Origin: Beta vulgaris subsp. vulgaris
Taxonomy: Eukaryota > Streptophyta > Magnoliopsida > Caryophyllales > Amaranthaceae
Reading direction: 5' to 3'
Assembly: GCF_026745355.1 (NCBI RefSeq)
Contig: NC_079206.1
Location: 7,725,531 to 7,789,530 of the forward strand
DNA length: 64,000 nucleotides
In this document: positions 48,901 through 61,316 of the stretch, one piece after another
Numbering within the stretch: position 1 is the first letter of the stretch
Layout: each line of letters begins with the position of its first letter
Translations under genes and position numbers: made by a program
Notes under the pieces: generated by a model
Told to the model about the DNA's origin: nothing
What the model saw: the letters and a program-made list of their open reading frames with translations, nothing else
Database searches by the model: none

Positions 48901-51900
48901 ATCCTTAGTATCATCGTTGCTTCTCTCATTTTCTTTTACTTTCTTCTTTTTCCTTTATGATTTCCATTTTTTTTCTTTTAACAAAATAAATAAATAATGA
49001 TAAGATAATTATTAATGGGATTGGGGAGATTATTCAACAATTACAATCATGTCCTCAACAAAAGCATAATGGATCTCAGTGATATCTTTCTTGGAAAGTT
49101 GCAATCAAGGAAGGAGAAGGCCATAAGATAACAATGTCTTATTCGCATTGGTATTCTGTGTAGAATTGAGTTAGCCTTAGCTTGGGGTAGAATTTTCAAA
49201 AGCATTTCAACTGGACAGTATTCATTGCCATGTTGATGCTTGCTGTCCTTTGGCCACTTGTACCTTTTTACCATAACAAGGCAACATCAACAGTAACAAG
49301 ATCCTCCACCTTACTACCGAGTTTGCAATAGAGTAAATTAGTTTCTTCCATTGCAGCGTAACGTAAAAAGTACAATTTATTCGGTGCCTCTTGCCCTCTC
49401 ATGATGTAGGGAAGGAGGTGAAATCAAACAAGTCCTTTTGGATATACGAAGCTCATTGGTTCAGGGGGAAGTCCAAGATTCTGTTAAGTGGTGTCTGATG
49501 TCTTTCTTGTTTTGTATCTTTAACAAATGTTAGTTTTCATCTGCCCAATACATCATACAGAAATGGGATTTGGTCATAATGCTATGTTAAAAAACGAATG
49601 AGAATCAGCTATGAGTTTTTATCAGCCCATATGTTGATTATATGCCTTTTCAGTAAATCGTTGATTAAAGCTTATTTTTTGTTGGTTTCGGTTAGTCCAT
49701 CCTCTCATCTTCGAATCTGAAAAATAGCCTTTTAGACTAACGCTTCACATATGATTCTAGAGAGGGTGAAACAATAATCTTCTGGTCATGCTAAATGTTT
49801 TATGTTAGGGGGTAGTGAAAATTCTTTCGTGTAATTTCTCAAATGTATGTGTTTCTGACTCTTACCTTTTCTTTTTTAGGCTTTCATTACAGTATCATCC
49901 TGACAAAAACAAGAATAAAGGTGCTCAATCGAAGTTTGAAGAGATAAATAATGGTAATTTACTAACTTATAAACCCTTGCTTTCTGTGGCTTGTTTGACT
50001 GTTCAATTTAAGATCGTTAATTATTTCGAAAGTGTTAATTGGCAGTCCATGCTTTAGCAGTTCTCAAAACACGCAATTGAAGAGATACACATGAATCTTG
50101 CAAAAGAGGTTACTGACCCTTGAAATCTTCCCTTAATTCTAACATATATTCCATATGGTGCATGGAGGAGCGCGTAGAATTACTGTTGGCTTAATGGTTT
50201 AGTTCTAGGCTTAAACATCATCAGCCTCGAGGCTTCAAAATTTAGGGTTAGAATGAGGACTATAATTCTGAGGCTATTTGTTAAACCTGACATGTTGCTG
50301 TTGCATTATAATGACGAAAAAGTTTCTATGATCTTTCCTTGGTTTATTTTAGTATGAACTGCATATACCTGCTACAGTTTGACATTCTTCTTGCGCACCG
50401 TGATGAGCTCTCTTCCTCTCCTTCTTCTACCACGGGCTTCCTGGGGAAGGGAGAGGCATTTAATTTGCTATCTTGTGGGGGAGGGAATATGCTTCTTTGT
50501 CTTTCAGGCAACTTATTGTCAAATTTTCTGATCAATGTGTCCATGGTGTCTATATTATGCAGCTTATGAAATTTTATCCGATGAGCAAAAGAGGAAAAAC
50601 TATGATCTCTATGGTGATGAGAGAGGCGGCCCTTCCTTTGATGATGGGAATGGTGGATATAGGCACTTCACAAATGGTGGATCAGGTCAATGGCAGCATA
50701 TGGGCGGGGGTGGGGACAGCCAGTCTTTCTCCTTCTCCTATGGGGGACCTGGTGGTGGAAACCCATTTGGTTTTGGTCTTAATGATATCTTTTCAAACTT
50801 TTTTGGTGGTGACATGGGCAGTGGTTCAGGCTTTGGTGGTTTCGGCAACTTTGGTGGTTCAGCTGGATCACAATCTGGGTTTAAGAAGCCTCCCAAGATT
50901 GTTCGTGCTGTAAGTTCACAAATATTTGAGAAAGAAATAAATGGCAAGGGAATTACCTGGCTTCTGCTATCTTATACACCCTCAGCAGTGTCAGTCCAGC
51001 AGTATGAATCAATCTTAGAGGAGACTGCTAACTCATTGAAGGGAGCTATGAAAGTATATTCCTTATGTCCTTTTCTCCTCGAAACATTGCTGATCATAAC
51101 AATATGGTGTTGATGCTCTTATTCCTTTGTGCAGGTTGGTAAATTAAATTGTGAGAATGAGCCTTCTTTCTGTAAGAATCATGGAATCTATCCACGTAGA
51201 GCACCGAGATTGTTTGTGTATTCATACATAACAAGTGTGAGTGGTTCCTTTGTGGAGTATAATGATGAGTGGGATATCAAAAGCTTGAAAAGTTTCTGCC
51301 AGGAACATCTGCCAAGGTTTTCAAGACGTATTAGCTTGGATAACTTTAAGCCTTCTTTTGGTGCGGGGGAAAAATTACCTCGAGTTATGCTTCTTTCAAC
51401 CAAGAAAGATACCCCAATGATTTGGCGTACTCTCAGTGGCTTGTATCGTCAACGATTTATCTTCTATGACGCGCAGGTATTCATTAATTTTATCCTGTGC
51501 TGCTCCCTCTGTCCGTCTCCCCTCATTTTCCTCCCCACCACACCACCACGCCAACCCCCCAGTAAAAAAAAGAAAGAAAAATAAATATAAGGAATTTAAG
51601 AAAAATACTTGTTTCTTTGAAACATGAGATCTTTTCCATACTCGCTTTAGAAGAAAAATGTTTCAGTATCCCTCTTGAAAAAGTTTATGACAATGAGATA
51701 ATCTCCAGCTATGTGGCTTCTAAGCAGGCTTCAGTGAACTGTGACTACATGTAATTTGTTAATTTACTCGATGGTGACAATTTTAGTAGAAAGTATTGCT
51801 TCTGTTGTCTTCAGACACGATAGTATGAGTGCAAGTTAAAAGTGATATTTGCTTTTTGATCGATTTCACAGGTTTATGATGTTTCTGATCCAGAGGTCAA

Positions 51901-52935
51901 AAGGTTAGGGGTTAACGCACTTCCAGCTATAGTAGGATGGTTGTCAAATGGAGACAAACAAATACTAAAAGCAGGAATATCTGTAAGGGATTTGGAGTCG
52001 GCTGTTCAGGAACTCGGTGTCTTACTTGATGGCTTTGAAAAGAAGAATAAGAATGCTGCAAGTCGGACCAAGAAGTCCGAGAGTGAATCTTCTAGCAATA
52101 AAGTACCACTCTTGACAGCATCAAACTTCCCTTCACTTTGCGGAGAAGAAAATACTGTTTGCTTAATTGGTGGTTTCAGATCATCAAAAGCCAGAGACAA
52201 ACTTGAATCTATTCTCTCAATGGTAAGTGAGATCTACTTTATGATAGTTGCTTGTTTTCCAAGTAAAAAGAGAAGCTATTACTCCCTTTAATCGGTAGTA
52301 TAAAGTCGTATTTTACGTAGTTGGTTAAGTGTCGAAACTGCATTTGTACGTCTAATGTGGCGTTTAACATTGCCTTGATACTATGAAAGGCATATAGTGT
52401 CCTACAACATTTTGGACTTTTGGTAATAACTTTGCAGTAATAATATAGAGTGATTTATTAAGATTGAAACAATTGGTTCTCTAATTACATGATTGAAGTG
52501 TTGTGGTGGTGCCTTTATTGTCTTTGATAACTTGCTTAGTTAGAAATCAAGCTGAAATACAAGTTGGGATATTAACTGATCCCGAGCTTCAAATCTTGGC
52601 TTGCTTATTGTTTCCTTTAAATCATTTCATGGATGCTTTGATTTCAGGTTTCTCAGAAATCATTATCAAGAAGAAGAAATCTTTCATCTGAATCCAAGGA
52701 TTCTATCACCTATACTATGGTAGATGCGACGAAGCAGCAATCCTTCCTGGATGCTTTTGACAAATCTGGATTCAGGTTGTCAAATAGTTTCTTGGTGGCC
52801 TATAAACCTCGGAAAGGGAGGTATGCAGCATTTACAGGGGATCTGAATGCTGAAGAAGCAGAGAAGTTCATCAGCTCGGTTCTGAGTGGCGATGTGCAAT
52901 TTAGTAAGACGCGGCAAAAACCAAGAATCAAGTAG
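45987..52935 (+). CDS. ERDJ3A: ER-luminal DnaJ/Hsp40 co-chaperone with thioredoxin-like C-terminal half, ERDJ3A/TMS1 type
   Basis: Hsp40 partner of the ER Hsp70 BiP; the Arabidopsis orthologue (TMS1/ERDJ3A, from memory At3g08970) is needed for pollen tube thermotolerance. Exons: 45987-46076, 48290-48345, 49880-49953, 50563-51053, 51135-51476, 51872-52222, 52648-52935; all GT/AG and in phase, 563 aa against about 570 in Arabidopsis. A hydrophobic signal peptide spans residues 1-22 (cleavage likely after AEA), the J domain about 27-88 with HPD at 55-57, then a Gly/Phe-rich linker rich in GGF and FGG, then thioredoxin-fold-like segments without a CxxC site (NCENEPSFC has Cys seven apart). The C-terminus KPRIK is not a KDEL-type signal. 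Intron 1 carries three perfect 149-bp repeats. A heat-shock element, G-box and TATA-like box lie 115-180 bp upstream of the start codon. Identity is firm; chaperone role is from family knowledge. Confidence 0.94.
46971..47417 (+). repeat. Three perfect tandem copies of a 149-bp unit in ERDJ3A intron 1
   Basis: Copies at 46971-47119, 47120-47268 and 47269-47417 appear identical by eye. Each ends GCTGCTTTCAGGTG. The first two junctions read TTTCAG|GTGAGG, an acceptor directly joined to a donor-like site. The perfect identity means a very recent duplication or an assembly effect. Confidence 0.9.
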
Positions 52936-53236
52936 AAGGATTAGGATATTGCAATGTTTGTAGTAGAATCTGTAAAAATTAGTGTACATAGAAAATGAAA
53001 ATGGATTCAATCAAGAGTATTTTGAACAAGATCATCCACCAAAATGCAGGTATGCTGATCAAGTGTTTCTGGGTATTTCGTTTCTGAGTGATTGAAAATG
53101 GGTCTTTTATTGTACATCCTGGAAGATATGAAGGATACCCTGTGAAAATTTGGGCTGTATTTTTCAATCCTTGCGAGGGATTTGAATTGGTATAATGCAA
53201 CGGCAATTTATACTATAATCTTGGATAATGATTATA

Positions 53237-53242
53237 AATAAA
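53237..53242 (+). promoter_or_regulatory. Possible polyadenylation signal of ERDJ3A
   Basis: AATAAA about 300 bp after the stop codon in an AT-rich stretch. Plant poly(A) signals are loose, so this is only the best-looking hexamer in the expected 3'-UTR. Confidence 0.35.
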
Positions 53243-53404
53243 CATTTGGATTGTATGGGTGTTAACTAGTTTAGTTAGTTAAAGTTGTAAGAGGTTTGTA
53301 ATCATTAAGGCGGATAAGTTTTCCTCATTTCCAAAATGTCTGTAAGATGTTTTAGACTATACAATTTTATTTATGATACATTGTTGATTGTCAATCCAAG
53401 CATT

Positions 53405-53632
53405 ATACTCACTCTGTCCCATAATATAATGCCTATTTCATTTTGGTGAGTTGAACTTTGAAATTTTTGACCAAATATTCTTAATAATATATATATAAAA
53501 AACATACTCTTATGGGATCTTGTTAAGTACGCCTCAATGTGTACTTTCATAATTTCAACTTTTTATACTTTTTTATTAGTAAGAAATTGAAAATATTAAA
53601 GATCAAAGTTATGAGATGGAGAAAGTATTATG
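53405..53632. mobile_element. Stowaway-like MITE
   Basis: Ends TACTCACTCTGTCCCATAAT and, inverted, TACTTTCTCCATCTCATAAC, with GACCAAA/GATCAAAG words inside. About 230 bp, just past the ERDJ3A 3'-UTR. Confidence 0.5.
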
Positions 53633-53875
53633 AAGTCTTATCAAATAATTAGAGGCACCGCCTCGGACCCAACAACTAGTACCTTATCAAAGATCATGAC
53701 TAAGTTTTTAACCAAATACGACCTCTGAAGAGCTAATTTTCATAATCATCCCTAACTATTAAACCACTTTTAATTGTATGATTGCATGCCCCCTTCTCAT
53801 TTCTTACGGGAATTAAGGGAAAATAGAAGTAGTAGAATTTCTCAAAAAAATATTTAAGAAAGTGTTTATTTGGTA

Positions 53876-54159
53876 CTCCCTCTGTCGTAATTTATTTGCT
53901 ACATTTTGCCATTTAGGTGTGTCCCAATTTATTTGCTACATTTGCAAATATTTCCATATATAGTACATAGATCCCACATTTTATTTACAAATTTGCCATC
54001 ACTCCCTCCTTGTTTTCGTAAATATTTCCATATATAGTACATAGGTCCCACAATTTACCTATTTGCTTTTTTGTTAATTCTTGCTATGACAATGGTCCCC
54101 ACTCCCTCCTTGGTCTTTGTGATAAAGCAAATGTAACAAATAAATTGGGACGGAGGGAG
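53876..54159. mobile_element. Stowaway MITE with TA target duplication
   Basis: Ends CTCCCTCTGTCGTAATTTAT and, inverted, CTCCCTCCGTCCCAATTTAT, flanked by TA on both sides; inverted pairing continues into TTTG(C/T)TACATTTGC. Inside, ATATTTCCATATATAGTACA occurs twice. 284 bp. Confidence 0.85.
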
Positions 54160-54224
54160 TACTTTTGTTTTGGAACTAGCTCTTTATTTTATTTATCTTT
54201 TTATAAAAATAAAAAAGCAATGAA

Positions 54225-54489
54225 TCTATACTAATATATTAAAAGGCGTGCGTAAACCAGGAACGGTGCCACGTGGCGCTCTCTCCCTAGGGAGTTTTAG
54301 ATCATGTAATCCATGTACAATAAAAAAAATTAGAAATTGCATAGTATAGGTTTTGATCCCGTGATCTCAAGTTCATGTATTAAAGTTTTAACCACTAGAC
54401 CAAGTAGTATTTTATGCTATTATATCAAAGTACAATATTAATAAATAAAAATTTTCTTACTCGGGGCATAGCCCGGGCCTAATAACTAG
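54225..54489 (+). mobile_element. Non-autonomous Helitron, family 1 copy 2
   Basis: Same family as 44024-44286: TCTATACTAATATATTAAAAGG start after A, CCCGGGC hairpin region, CTAG end before T. Only scattered substitutions and a short CT indel separate the copies, so both moved fairly recently. Confidence 0.82.
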
Positions 54490-55390
54490 TGTTTCTTGAA
54501 ATGGTGTAAAATAATAAATAGGGACACATATTTTTTTAAACAAACAGAAGGTATTTTGGAAAGTTTGTGTAGAAATTAAGGATAATTTAGTCCAAACAAA
54601 TTAATAAAAAAAACAAGCACAACATTTTGGAACACCCAAAAAGAAATGTGAGCATGGGACAGAGGTAATATATAACAAGTGTCTCAAACATATAAATACG
54701 GGGATCCACCCTCTGCTTGAAGTTCATCTTGCAAGTACATCTTACCGGCGAGATTTAAGGATTACTATACGTAGCGGCCTCATACCCTCTTATTCAATAT
54801 CAAAATAACTGTATTATAGGTTGGAGGGAGTACTAAACACGGTGTAAAGACGGTCGTAGGAGTAATAAGGTAAAAAGCACCAGAAAAGCAAGGTAGATAA
54901 AATTAAGGGGCACCAAACGGATTGTGAAAGAGAAATCTAGGGGTGTGATGGCAACAACTCATGCAGTATTGCAGTGGGAATAAATGCTCACGGAAAAGGA
55001 ACAGAATATAACAAAATTAATTAAAGGAAGGTAAAAAAGAGTGAGATGATGTCAAGAAAAAAAAATACAGCTTAAGACATGCATGCAATGATGCAACTGA
55101 AAGACGAAGCTTCTAAAGTCTATACCTTCCACCAAGACTGAAAAAAGCTCCACTACCTTTGTTTAACATTGTAAATTCAAAAGTTACCCTATGTGTAATT
55201 TTAACCTGTTATCTGCTATTAATCAAAAGTTACCTTCTGATTAACTATGATAATAATTTCTCACTAAGTGTTACTCATTTGTGGTTTTAAAACAAATTGA
55301 ACTGTATTGAGTTGTATTGGATATGAATTGAACAGAATAATAATCATAATAACAACAATATAACAAGTTAACAACAACAACAACAATAAC

Positions 55391-55438
<48 letters not shown>

Positions 55439-56290
55439 AATATTACCGTCTTAATAGTAATTAAACTAATTATAAAATTGAAAATGAAATGAGCTGCGCT
55501 GAAAGGATAGAACTAAATCGAAAATTAAGTTTAAAAGAACATGATAAGTATCATTTGCTTTATCAGAGTAAAAAAAAAAAGTTTTGACTATATTCTTTCA
55601 CATATATTTAAGACTAAACGTTATCATGTGAGATTTTGTTAGATTTACTTTAACATGTAAATTCAAGATTTCATTTTATCAACATTTTTTGATGAATTAC
55701 GTAATACTACTTACTAATTACGTAATTAAAGATATATATAATTAAATGTGGTGATCGTAAAAAAACGAAGCGATATTTCATATGTTCAAATAAACGACCA
55801 GTAATTTATTTTTTTACTACGCTAACTGAAGAACTATACTCAATAAGACCTCCATCATTAATTTTTTTTGCTAACATGGTTGATCATAAGATAAGATCAT
55901 ACTAGTACAATATGGGATAACAATATGTGTCAATTGATGGAATAAATTGGGTGGGAATAAGGTGAGGAACATCATTGGATAGTGCAAAGGTTGTATGCAA
56001 GATGTAAAGGAAATGTGGAGGGGAAAAGGGAAATTCCAAAATTAAAGAAACCAAATTAATTTGGCATCTGATTCTATTGAGCTTGTGGTTGTGCTGAAGA
56101 TTGAAGAGCATAAAGGAGTTCTTCAAAATTGCACAAGAAAGTTACTTTGTGTCTTATTCCATGGAGGCCCAAAAAGAAGAAAATTCCAAAAAAAGCTTCG
56201 GTGTTTATTAGCTAGAGCATCAAATTCTTTGAGAATCTTTATTATTAGTCAGTTGATTAGATGATTCAAGCCTATCATGTAGTTATGATT
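54490..56290. other. AT-rich intergenic DNA with a (TAA)n microsatellite
   Basis: Holds about 13 TAA units at 55391-55431 and a lone GGAGGGAGTAC MITE-like end near 54824. No coding sequence, RNA gene or complete mobile element was seen. Confidence 0.5.
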
Positions 56291-56605
56291 ATAAACTACG
56301 TGCATATAATCGGTATGGTAAAATATCATGATATTTCAGTAATTTTCATGAAAATTAATATTAAAAAATTATATAAAAAAAAATTCATGTATTTTTATTT
56401 GGGAATTTGTTAGCTGAAATTTAGTTGATGCATGTATTAGATCACTAGTATACCATATTTTAACACTATCGTAGCATATCTGTTAGCTATTATATCATAT
56501 TCTGACTGCATCTAATCATATAGAGTAAATGTTACATTATATTAAGTTGCTAGTAAAATTACAAAAAATGTCATAGTATAAGACAAGTTGTTCCCTCCTA
56601 AATAT
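56290..56605. mobile_element. Degenerate MITE related to 27408-27610
   Basis: Shares the interior TTAGCTATTA(A/T)ATCATAT and CTAATCATATAGAGTAA with the element at 27408; the left end reads ATCGGTATGG. Terminal repeats are worn. Identification rests on the shared interior. Confidence 0.4.
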
Positions 56606-57537
56606 GGGAAAATGTTGCATTACATCTAAAGGTTTAGTAAAATCAAGCTAGATTTGAACTTTTGATAGTAGAATTAGTTCCAATTTGGTTCACTGATTTG
56701 AATGATCAATGATTTGAATAGTTTGGACCACAATGTATTTCCTTTTGGGTGAATAGAAAATGTGAATAGAGCTATTAGTCTGCTTTAATAGAAGAAACAA
56801 GTAGCATGACAAAGTTGGTCAATAATTGTTACTCAACTGGATCGCGTTAAAATGAACAAAAATTATTGAAAAAGACGGTCTAATTCTAATGTAAAATTAG
56901 ATCTAGTCACTAAATGGATTAAACTACTTATCAAAAGAAATTAATCTAGTTACGGTTGGCTAATTCTCTTTTTAATATTGGGTTTACCATTACCTAATTT
57001 TAATCTAAAAGTAGGCGGTCTCTTACAAGACAAACTCCTTTAATTTATTTTCTTTTATTGATCCTATTGAAATCTTTTTAGAGGAGGAAATAGGTCAAAG
57101 TAAAAAAGAACTTTCGGAAACGACGGGAATATAGTTTTTTAAAACAATTACACGTTTGGCACATAGTTTTTAACCATTTCATGAATTTCTACTGACTTCC
57201 AAAGAGATATAGAGATGAGATTGGATGCTGTGTGGTCCTGTAAAACAAAAACACCAATCAATTCCATTCATATAATACAACCACTTCAAAAACAACAGCT
57301 TAATTTTAGCCAACTATTCTCTACCCTTGTATTATTCCATAGCATAAAGGCATACATCTAACTATTATGTTATTTCACATATCCAACACTTCACCACCAC
57401 AACTATATTCTTCTAACCCAAAAATTTCAGACCTTAAAATCTTTCCTTAGCCTTCTCTTCTTTATCCATGCACATTTCTAATTAATTCCCTAAAAACAAA
57501 TTTTATTTTACACTACCTAAACCCTTTAAACATTATA

Positions 57538-59364
57538 ATGAAGGGACTAAACATAAACATATCATCTTGCACTTCACAAAATTCAACAGCTATAATCTCT
57601 TCAAATATGGAACCATTCGCTTCCTCTTCTTCTTCTTCTTCCTCCTCCTCGTCGTTCACCCCTGGAACACGAGCCCTCGATCGACACAACCCGATCATCA
57701 TAGACGAAAAAAGAAGTGGTTTTAGCAATAGTTGTAGTAACACACCTATTAGAACCCCTTGCACTAATCATGTGTTACAATCAAAACCAACTACACCAAC
57801 AACTAAATCAATTAGTCCAAAACCTCACCCAATTAGTACCCCTCCAAAAAAGGGTAAAAAACTCCCTACATTGACCAAAAAAAGTAGTAAAAAAAATATT
57901 ACATACACAAAATCACCAGTTTATTGTAGTAGTAATAATGATATTATTATTGATGGTGATGATCTTAATAAGATTGGAAGAAGGAGCTTTTCGAAATCGT
58001 CTGATTTGATCATGAAGGCATCAGTATGCACTAATACTAGACCTGGTGTAGATTATATTAGTCCACCTGAATCTTCAAGGTATCTTTTGGATGACACTTC
58101 TTTTATAGAAGTGTTATCTGATTTTGATCCTGTTTTGAAGTTGGTTCCTTCTAATAATCATAGTAATAATGATGATGATGTTGAAGTTGTTAAATCAGAG
58201 GGTTCTAAACCTCCCAAACCATCTTGCACAAATGGATCTTCTGACCAGGTTTGTACAAACGACGCTTTAGTTTTTCCTACTAACGCCCTAAATACAGCAA
58301 AAATACATGCATGGTCCTACTTTAATGTATTTATTATACTCCCATCCCCTTTTCGAAATTAGTACAAGTTTAGAAGTATATTGTCTTTACATTATATAAC
58401 TAGATATTTTTTGAGATATTAGTGGTTAAAGTTAACGACTTTTTATGAATTATGATGATAAAAATTGGTAGCTTATTATATTGTTTGAGACAGAGCTATT
58501 TGTATACATAGTGATAAAGAAAGGGGTTCAAATTCAACAGGCAAATTATATTCATATACAATGACATAGAAGTAATTTTTAGAATAGTTGATACTTGATA
58601 GTAACTGAATTACAATAGTCTATCATCTTCGTACTTACTCTGTCTCCGCCTTAACCAAAAGATAATATTAATGGACATATTGGTAACAATAACTTGTTAT
58701 GCAAAAAAAAGTTCTTTTGTGTGTGTGTGTTTTTCAATGATCTATGAACTATTGTTATGCCCATGTATATGTTGCATATCTACCTGTTTCTGCGTCTTTG
58801 TAGTAATTATAACAATATGTGAGGCATTAATTCTGGATTGTTTAGTTTTGTACCCAGTTTCTAAGCTAACTTCTTAACTAACTGCATAGCTACAATTTAT
58901 TATAATTTACAAGATATAACTTATATGAGCCCTATTGGCTAGTAGTCTAGCTAAGGTTGGTTTTCGGACCAATTATCTTTCCTAATAAAAAAAAATACCT
59001 TGAAAAATGAGTTTAAAACATATTCTTAGTAGAATATAGTGACAAAATTTTACAGACATCATTGAGATGCTATTGAAACATAGATTATCATAAAAACTTC
59101 GAAAAAAGTAATAATATAATATAAATTTTCACCACAACGTGGGGAACGTGTACGACATAGAAATATAGTTTTCTTTTTATCTTACCTAAAGAAAGTTTGA
59201 GATTATTAGTACTCGTTGGTCATGATGATAGTTTTATGAACTATGAGAAGTGGTGGTTGTGAGTTTAAAATGATGATTAATGTTGCAGGTGGTGGTTCTG
59301 AGGGTATCACTACACTGCAGAGGCTGTGAGAAGAAAATGAAAAAGCATCTCTCAAGAATGGCAG
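57538..59364 (+). CDS. NaKR-like heavy-metal-associated (HMA) domain protein, exons 1-2; last exon not seen
   Basis: Resembles the SODIUM POTASSIUM ROOT DEFECTIVE (NaKR) group, phloem-associated metal-binding proteins with a C-terminal HMA domain. Exon 1 is 57538-58248 (237 codons, starting MKGLNIN) with donor CAG|GTTTGT; exon 2 is 59289-59364 and continues in phase as VVVLRVSLHCRGCEKKMKK, showing the HMA CxxC (HCRGCEKK), and ends at a GTAATG donor. Exon 1 has an 11-Ser run, Lys/Pro/Thr-rich low-complexity sequence, and the group's SSRYLL...FIEVLSDFDP stretch. Usual family proteins finish with a short third exon coding the rest of the HMA fold and ending in a hydrophobic/aromatic tail; I find no such exon from 59365 to 64000, where a SINE, Helitrons and an LTR element sit. 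Either the intron is unusually long and the exon is beyond the window, or the gene is broken. Reading through the exon 1 donor would give a 274-residue protein without the HMA domain. Confidence 0.83.
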
Positions 59365-59831
59365 GTAATGAACTATTCATATGGCAATTCATGATCATAT
59401 AGTACATTCATTCAAATGAAACCCAATCCGTTCATGTTACTTTGGTTAGCCTACAAGTTTGGATAGACGTCTCATTGTTGAATACATTTTAGACTCCAAC
59501 AAGGGTATTTGATAATTTTATACGCGGTAGGTATCAAAATAAGATGTAAGCTGATACCAAAACGCAATCAAATTGGTAACAAAATACACTTACTAAATTG
59601 TATGTCACTTTTGTATTGGTATCAAAGTGATTATACCAGCACGGCAGCACCTATTGTAATTTGATACTAACTTATATATACTTTGATATCCTTGTTGGAC
59701 TCCAACAATGAGACACCAGACCTTTCTCTTAGTCTACTCTTCAACAAAAACTTGGGTAAATAGTTCTACTCAATTATTCAGTAGTTGGACTCATTTACTG
59801 CCCAAAAAATCAATGTCAATAAGTGATACAA

Positions 59832-60011
59832 ACCAACAAGACTTTGCTCAAGTAGTAAACAGCTTGATGTCGCTTAAGGGATGTCTCGAGTTCGAGACTT
59901 ACCGTATGTAGAAACTCTTGTTGGGAGACTCACCGACCAAAGCTAGATGTGCAACTCGGGTCAGACTCGAATGGAGTCGTAGCAAAGCTCCGGTGAACTA
60001 GGTGGGAAAAA
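59832..60011 (+). mobile_element. SINE downstream of NaKR-like exon 2
   Basis: About 180 bp with a box B-like CGAGTTCGAGACT and an A-rich end, between 14-bp duplications AATAAGTGATACAA (59818-59831 and 60012-60025). Box A is weak. It lies where the NaKR-like second intron should be. Confidence 0.72.
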
Positions 60012-60340
60012 AATAAGTGATACAAGATAGGTTCAAAGTGTATTATTGCAGTTTGGGGGGTAGGACAGGAGGGGACCTTTTTATACATGCAATCCATGTC
60101 AGTGGGCGTTAATCAATAATGACAACGTTACTACATTAAGGGCACACATTGCTATCTCCGAGCTCAATTATGAAACAACCTATAAATGCTACTTTCAAGG
60201 TTTAATAATTTTGTCGAATTAGATAATTTTGAATGTACAAACTGTATAAAACAGTAATTGGTTAAAATTCTTCGTTTCTTGTTGAACGCAGACAAGAGAC
60301 AAGAGACCACTACCACATTACACAAGATATTTATCCTTGA

Positions 60341-60884
60341 TCTCTATTATATAAACCAAGGGAGGAGGTGTGGTGTCCTCTTTTGAAGTGACTAAAATAC
60401 CCTCTAATAATTTAAAATAATATTTATCTTTTTATAAAAAAATGAAAATCAATGAAACTTGCCATATGAGTAGGTCAAAAATGGAATATGCAATACCATT
60501 AATAACTTGACAAACTAGATTGACACAATCAATTCACGAAATCAATTAGAATCTTCAACCAAAAAAAGTTAGCAACATATCGTGATAACATAATATTTCA
60601 TGTTTACAAAGTTCAAAGAATATGGTTTATTAACATCTATAATTGTTAAAGAACTACACTAAAGTCGCTGAAAAGAAAATTATTAAATCATCGACCAAAT
60701 TTTACATTAATGGTATTGAACAGTCAAAATTCATTCACCTTTAATTTAAAAAAATAATGACATCTACAAAAGAACCTCAATAATTTACATCACTATCAAA
60801 ATAATTTTAGATAAAAAAAACATGTCAATTTGTATATAACTACATAAGATTGTCGATGCACGCATCGCGTGCATATGCAACTAG
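60341..60884 (+). mobile_element. Non-autonomous Helitron, family 2 copy 1
   Basis: TCTCTATTATATAAACCAAGG start after A; near the end, hairpin GCACGCATCGCGTGC then CTAG before T. 544 bp, AT-rich, no Rep/helicase reading frame. Confidence 0.78.
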
Positions 60885-60892
60885 TATATATA

Positions 60893-61085
60893 GGGTTATG
60901 CTATATGCAGTCTAAGAGTTGCATATAATATATAAATACACTACTTTAAATAGAAAATAAATTGGAAATTTATGAAAATATTATGCATCAATCGATGCAA
61001 TAAATGATCAATTAATACATTTTTTTTTTCATTTTTACCTTCTTATATATATGCAATTCTAAGAGCTACATATAGGATATAGCTT

Positions 61086-61087
<2 letters not shown>
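60893..61087. mobile_element. Small MITE-like inverted repeat
   Basis: Left GGTTATGCTATATGCAG...TAAGAGTTGCATATA pairs inverted with TATATGCAATTCTAAGAGCTACATATAGG...TAGC at the right. About 195 bp, wedged between a Helitron and the TA microsatellite. Confidence 0.45.
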
Positions 61088-61171
<84 letters not shown>

Positions 61172-61191
61172 CATATATACATATAGGGATG

Positions 61192-61225
<34 letters not shown>

Positions 61226-61250
61226 GGTGTATGTGTGTGGGTGTGTGAGT
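61088..61250 (+). repeat. (TA)n and (TG)n microsatellite
   Basis: About 80 bp of TA/AT repeats (61088-61167) then ATACAT words and TG repeats with GGGTG interruptions (61200-61246). Long Tyr-Ile or Thr-His open frames here are artefacts of the repeat. Confidence 0.9.
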
Positions 61251-61316
61251 GAGATATCACTCTGTGCATATTTCTTACCAAAGAATAATACATATTTCAT
61301 AGTGTTTATAAACTGA

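Noticed and set aside
58249..58362. C-terminal extension making a 274-residue single-exon protein at the NaKR-like gene
   Set aside because: The frame past 58248 reads through a usable splice donor, and exon 2 restores the HMA motif in phase, so splicing is the better model.
61066..61300. Tyr-Ile and Thr-His repeat frames
   Set aside because: Pure translation of the TA and TG microsatellites.
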